Assembly (NCBI GenBank): GCA_017623675.1
Contig: JAGAOO010000040.1
Coordinates: forward strand, 1 to 64,000
DNA length: 64,000 nt
Direction of reading: 5' to 3'
DNA from: Lachnospiraceae bacterium
GTDB taxonomy: Bacteria; Bacillota; Clostridia; Lachnospirales; Lachnospiraceae
This document shows positions 60,381-64,000 of the stretch, piece by piece. The notes beneath the pieces were generated by a model. That model did no database searches, was not told the origin of the DNA, and worked only from the letters and a program-made list of their open reading frames with translations. The stretch's first letter is position 1; each line of letters starts with the position of its first letter. The position numbers and the translations under genes were made by a program.

Positions 60381-62156
60381 CTAACAAACTGTATTTTTCA
60401 ATTTTTTCTCAATTTCCTGAAAGTTAATGGATCCTATAGGTATTCCCTTCTCCACCAAGTACTCTGCCAGTTTATTTTCTGTCTCGAGTTTTACTCTTTC
60501 TGAAGAATCCATTTTGTCTTCCAGAGGATGTTTATTTAGCCAATTAAAAAAGATTTGATTTATTACTTGTTTACATTGTTTAAATGATTGTACTGGCATG
60601 TATCGTTCTATTACTTTTTCATTATTCTCATGAAGTTCCATACAAATTTCCCGCCATGTAAACTCTTGTTCAAATGCATTTGAACGATGAAAGTATGCAA
60701 TATATAGTAAATAATATGCCTTCTGCATCCTTTCATACATCATCATAAGAAACAATTCATCGTTCAAATCCAACATTCTATCTAGCAGTTCAATGCTAGA
60801 ATTCTGTTGTTCAATTCGACTCTTTGGCCACATATAACTCAAAATGCTTCCATCATCTGATTCATCCGGATCATCTGCAGAATACCATAGCAAGATACCA
60901 CTTTGATATACATCTGTATGTTGACATGCAAGCATCGCAAACACAATATGAGCATAATACTCTAAAAATATATTTCCTCTCAAACCATCGAACTTTTCAA
61001 ACGCTACTTCATTTTTTAGTTGGTCCATCTGATATGTAATTCCTGTAATATAATTTAGATTGATTGCACAACCTAGTGCATCTTCTCCACAAGAAAAACA
61101 TGTCTCATTCTCCTCCAAAAAATTAAAACCTCTTCCACAACAAATTATTACTCCATCATTAACATGCATTTTTAGATACTTCAAATATTCTGGCAAATGT
61201 TCTATAATCATCATATCCTCGTCACTAGACAACACAGCAAATTTCCCTCTTGCCAAGCTAAGTACTTGTCTAATATTTGATGCATAACCTTGGTTCTCTT
61301 CAAACTCATAATAATGTATTCTAAAATCTTCCATTCTTTTAATTTCACAATATCCCTCTTGATTCATTGTTGAACCATTATTTGAGATTACAATTTCTAT
61401 CTCAACATCAAACTTTGATTGCAAAATTCTTCTCACAGCACGAAGTGCTTTCTCTCCTCTATTATAACTCGGAATACAAATAGAAAGTAACGGACGAATA
61501 TTCTTTAATTTTTCATTTTTCAAACGACTATTATGGGCATCCTCAATTAGTTGCTGATATTTCTCTACCTCTTTTGCTACAATTTTTCTTGGAAGAGAAA
61601 CATTTAAGTTATTCTCAAAATATTCTATCATTTCCTGTATCTGACTAAATACTATTACTTTTTCCAAAAAATTTGTTTGAAATCCTGGAAGCTTACAAAA
61701 AGAGTACAGCATCTGTGCAACATTTTCCGTCAACAAAAAAATTTGACTTACTTCCTGTAAATACGGAAGCATTTTTCGAATATCTCCTATATCCGCAATC
61801 AAAACGCTATCTTCATATGGATTAAAAGATATATGCAGATTTTGTATATCAACAGAATCTAAAAAACACTTTTTCTTCTTATCAAAAACATAAAACTTAT
61901 AATCTGTAACCGGAATAAAGTCTAATGATGTTTCTTCATATGGAATTACACTATCTGTTCCACCATTAATCTTAAAATTCAATTGAAACTCATCCTCATT
62001 TGGAATCACATAACAATTATAAATATCATTCAAAATTTCATTTTCATAGCCACCTTCGTTATAAGCATTTATAAAATTCTGCAAAGCTTCTTCATAGTGT
62101 CCGCTTTCAAACAAAGTCCGTCCCAATAAATAATATACTTCTGCAATTTCATTCAT
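60381..62156 (-). CDS. Family 2 glycosyltransferase with N-terminal TPR-like region
   Basis: 591 residues. The first 60 residues are TPR-like (YYLLGRTLFESGHYEEALQN). A middle segment of unknown type follows, then the GT2 core: LLSICIPSYNRGEKALRAV, EIEIVISNNGSTMNQEG, VLSSDEDMMIIEHLPEYLKY with the DxD near residue 316. The C-terminus is helical. The start overlaps the NeuA stop by eight bases. It probably transfers a sugar in the sialic acid-like glycan assembly. Confidence 0.8.
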   Translation of the reverse strand: MNEIAEVYYLLGRTLFESGHYEEALQNFINAYNEGGYENEILNDIYNCYVIPNEDEFQLNFKINGGTDSVIPYEETSLDFIPVTDYKFYVFDKKKKCFLDSVDIQNLHISFNPYEDSVLIADIGDIRKMLPYLQEVSQIFLLTENVAQMLYSFCKLPGFQTNFLEKVIVFSQIQEMIEYFENNLNVSLPRKIVAKEVEKYQQLIEDAHNSRLKNEKLKNIRPLLSICIPSYNRGEKALRAVRRILQSKFDVEIEIVISNNGSTMNQEGYCEIKRMEDFRIHYYEFEENQGYASNIRQVLSLARGKFAVLSSDEDMMIIEHLPEYLKYLKMHVNDGVIICCGRGFNFLEENETCFSCGEDALGCAINLNYITGITYQMDQLKNEVAFEKFDGLRGNIFLEYYAHIVFAMLACQHTDVYQSGILLWYSADDPDESDDGSILSYMWPKSRIEQQNSSIELLDRMLDLNDELFLMMMYERMQKAYYLLYIAYFHRSNAFEQEFTWREICMELHENNEKVIERYMPVQSFKQCKQVINQIFFNWLNKHPLEDKMDSSERVKLETENKLAEYLVEKGIPIGSINFQEIEKKLKNTVC

Positions 62157-62865
62157 CTTCCTTATTTCCTCTCATCTTTTTTATTTTCTGCTCTGCAACG
62201 TAAAAATCTTCTATTGTATCAATATCAATCGAATCTTCTCTTGTCATAAAATACGGATATTGATTATCATTTAAACTGGTGTTCTTATTGAATTTTTCAT
62301 CAATCCGATTCATATAAATTGAACCATTAACTTTATACACTGGTGGAAAATCCTGACGCCTAACTGTACTTCTACAAGACAAAATAGATTTCAATTCCCC
62401 TTCTTCTCCCAATGTCCGCATTAAAATCGGATGTTCCTCCACCGGACAAACACTCACTAATGAAGCTAATTTTTTATCAATAACCATCTCAATTACTTCT
62501 GATAGTTGCTGGGGAGTTCGAAACGGTTGGGTTGGTTGCAACAACATCAGATAATCAAATTCCTCTCCTATTTGTTTGAGAGTCTCTATTCCATGCAACA
62601 ACACATCTATAGTTTTTGCTTCATCCGTAGCATACTCTGCTGGTCTCAAAAAAGGAACCTTTGCGCCATAATCCTTTCCACATTTTGCAATTTCTTCTGA
62701 ATCTGTAGACACCAAAACGTAATCGATATATGAGCATTGCAATGCTACTTCGATTGAATATGCCAACAATGGTTTTCCACACAAAAATTTTATATTCTTT
62801 CCTTTAATTCCTTTGCTGCCACCACGGGCAGGAATCATTGCCAGAATCCGTTTCCCTTTATACAT
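62149..62865 (-). CDS. neuA: Acylneuraminate cytidylyltransferase family (NeuA-like)
   Basis: 238 residues. The CMP-nonulosonate synthetase signature is ILAMIPARGGSKGIKGKNIK, then LVSTDSEEIAKCGKDYGAKV and MLLQPTQPFRTPQQLSEVIE. It activates a nonulosonic acid as the CMP sugar. Whether the sugar is sialic, legionaminic or pseudaminic acid cannot be decided here; the upstream NeuC-type epimerase favours the NeuNAc or legionaminate routes. NeuB should lie beyond the window. Confidence 0.87.
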   Translation of the reverse strand: MYKGKRILAMIPARGGSKGIKGKNIKFLCGKPLLAYSIEVALQCSYIDYVLVSTDSEEIAKCGKDYGAKVPFLRPAEYATDEAKTIDVLLHGIETLKQIGEEFDYLMLLQPTQPFRTPQQLSEVIEMVIDKKLASLVSVCPVEEHPILMRTLGEEGELKSILSCRSTVRRQDFPPVYKVNGSIYMNRIDEKFNKNTSLNDNQYPYFMTREDSIDIDTIEDFYVAEQKIKKMRGNKEDE

Positions 62866-62877
62866 AAATATTCCTCA

Positions 62878-64000
62878 CTAAAACCCAACCTCTACAAACT
62901 GTTTCTGAATCTGTCGTTCCCATATATTCGAATCATGAATAATATTGTTAAAAATCTCTGCACTATTCCCTTTCCCAAAATCAGAGCTTGGTTTTAATTC
63001 CAATTTCTCTGCTTTATTAATTGCAAGCACTATTTCTTCGGCATTCTCAACTGTATGTAAAATATGTTCATTATCTTCCTTACGATATCTCCCATTTTGA
63101 CGAGTTCCAATATCAATGGCTGGTATACCGTAAACACACGCTTCTCGTATCCCGGAGCTGGAATTGCCAATAATAAAATCTGCTTGTTTTAATAAAGTCA
63201 AAAAAAATTCAAAACGCATGGAAGGAATAATTCTAAAATTAGGATTTCCCTTTAGTCGCTCTAATTCTTTAATTATAACATCCGTGCCATGGTCGTTATT
63301 CGGAAAAATCACCACATATTTCTGACCTGACTCAATCAGTCCGTCTACTACCTGCCCTATTTTATCAGGCAAAGCATCAATCTCTGTTGTTACCGGATGA
63401 TACATAAATATGCCGTATTGTTCATATGGAATTTCATAGTACTCCTTCACCTGCTCAATGGATGGTAAATCATCAGAAAGCATAACATCAATATCTGGAG
63501 AGCCAAATACAAAAATATTCTCTTCCGGCTCACCGAGTTGAATGATTCGTTTCTTTGCCTTTTCATTCGAAACCAAATGATAATGTGCAAACTTTGTAAT
63601 TGCATGACGAATGGATTCATCAATAGTTCCTGAAATTTCTCCACCTTCAATATGAAATACCTTAATGTTATTAAAAGCACCAACAATGGCACCTGCCAAT
63701 GCCTCTAACCGATCTCCATGAACAATAATTGCATCCGGTTTCAGTTCCGCAATATAATTTCCAAATCCCAGAATCGTGTTACTTAATATAATATCCATAC
63801 TCATTTGTCCACTTTGATTAATATAAGTATAAATACTTTGATATCCATCCTTTATAATTTCTTTATATGTGCTTCCGTATCTGGACAACATATGCATACC
63901 CGTCGCAAAAATAAACGCTTCAAACTTCTCAGATTCTTCTACAATTCGAATTAACGATTTAATTTTTCCATAATCAGCTCTTGTACCAGTCAAAAAAACT
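62878..64000 (-). CDS. neuC: UDP-GlcNAc 2-epimerase (hydrolysing), NeuC-like, 5' end missing
   Basis: The frame reads VFLTGTRADYG at the right edge, the second strand of the NeuC/WecB epimerase family, so the gene starts just beyond the window, probably fewer than ten codons. Present are IIVHGDRLEALAGAIVGAF, IEGGEISGTIDESIRHAITK, IFGSP-type FVFGSPDIDVML, and GNSSSGIREACVYGIPAIDI, plus TRQNGRYRKED near the C-terminus. NeuC makes ManNAc from UDP-GlcNAc in nonulosonate synthesis. It sits 12 bases before neuA. Confidence 0.88.
   Translation of the reverse strand, partial: VFLTGTRADYGKIKSLIRIVEESEKFEAFIFATGMHMLSRYGSTYKEIIKDGYQSIYTYINQSGQMSMDIILSNTILGFGNYIAELKPDAIIVHGDRLEALAGAIVGAFNNIKVFHIEGGEISGTIDESIRHAITKFAHYHLVSNEKAKKRIIQLGEPEENIFVFGSPDIDVMLSDDLPSIEQVKEYYEIPYEQYGIFMYHPVTTEIDALPDKIGQVVDGLIESGQKYVVIFPNNDHGTDVIIKELERLKGNPNFRIIPSMRFEFFLTLLKQADFIIGNSSSGIREACVYGIPAIDIGTRQNGRYRKEDNEHILHTVENAEEIVLAINKAEKLELKPSSDFGKGNSAEIFNNIIHDSNIWERQIQKQFVEVGF

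Overview
The window looks like a chromosome segment of a low-GC Gram-positive anaerobe, most likely a member of the Lachnospiraceae (Clostridia). The supports are AT-rich intergenic DNA, strong GGAGG ribosome-binding sites, Clostridia-type families (DUF3784, DUF4179/ECF sigma pairs, DUF624, DUF6382-FHA, NrtR-like Nudix regulators, PD-(D/E)XK Rpn-type proteins) and no outer-membrane genes. This is inferred from protein resemblance only. Nearly all genes lie on the minus strand.

Layout. (1) 1-5.7 kb is a defence and mobile patch: a two-gene RloA/RloB (AbiL-like) ATPase system cut by the window edge, a dead mobC with a palindrome like an oriT, and a two-gene BcgI-like restriction-modification system. 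In that system the large subunit fuses a PD-(D/E)XK nuclease to an N6-adenine methylase, and the S subunit appears to have lost its ATG. (2) 5.7-12 kb is housekeeping: RlmD (3' end split by a one-base shift), YfcE-like phosphodiesterase, RdgB, a secreted C1 protease, a THUMP methyltransferase and a rhodanese. (3) 12-20 kb holds small and membrane proteins, a GC-richer highly self-complementary block (13.82-14.12 kb), a run of five palindromes (14.18-14.44 kb), acylphosphatase, DUF4291, and a radical SAM-Nudix fusion beside an NrtR-like regulator. (4) 20-25 kb holds a Fic protein, an Rpn-type protein, an XRE regulator and an IS30-family element; the last three are bracketed by a repeated 19-mer. 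(5) 25-28.5 kb is a cluster of four unrecognised proteins without classical signal peptides. (6) 28.8-38 kb holds regulators (MerR, XRE), PAP2, an ECF sigma/DUF4179 pair, and a HipBA toxin-antitoxin pair in overlapping translation with a PAS protein and a GNAT enzyme. (7) valS.

(8) 41-50.2 kb is the most interesting operon: FHA protein, PP2C phosphatase, membrane Ser/Thr kinase with TPR-like repeats, a membrane protein with nine spaced ETTVL-like motifs that resemble phosphothreonine ligands of FHA domains, and a 1334-residue Ig-like surface protein. It reads as a self-contained phospho-signalling system with a built-in multivalent FHA scaffold. (9) 50.5-58.5 kb: ECF sigma with a beta-propeller protein, MltG, cyclophilin, a diaminopimelate decarboxylase-like enzyme, DUF624, and a second PD-(D/E)XK protein with a heptad-repeat coil. 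(10) 58.6-64 kb: second acylphosphatase and a surface-sugar operon (NeuC, NeuA, glycosyltransferase, methyltransferase) running off the right edge.

No tRNA, rRNA or CRISPR array was seen.
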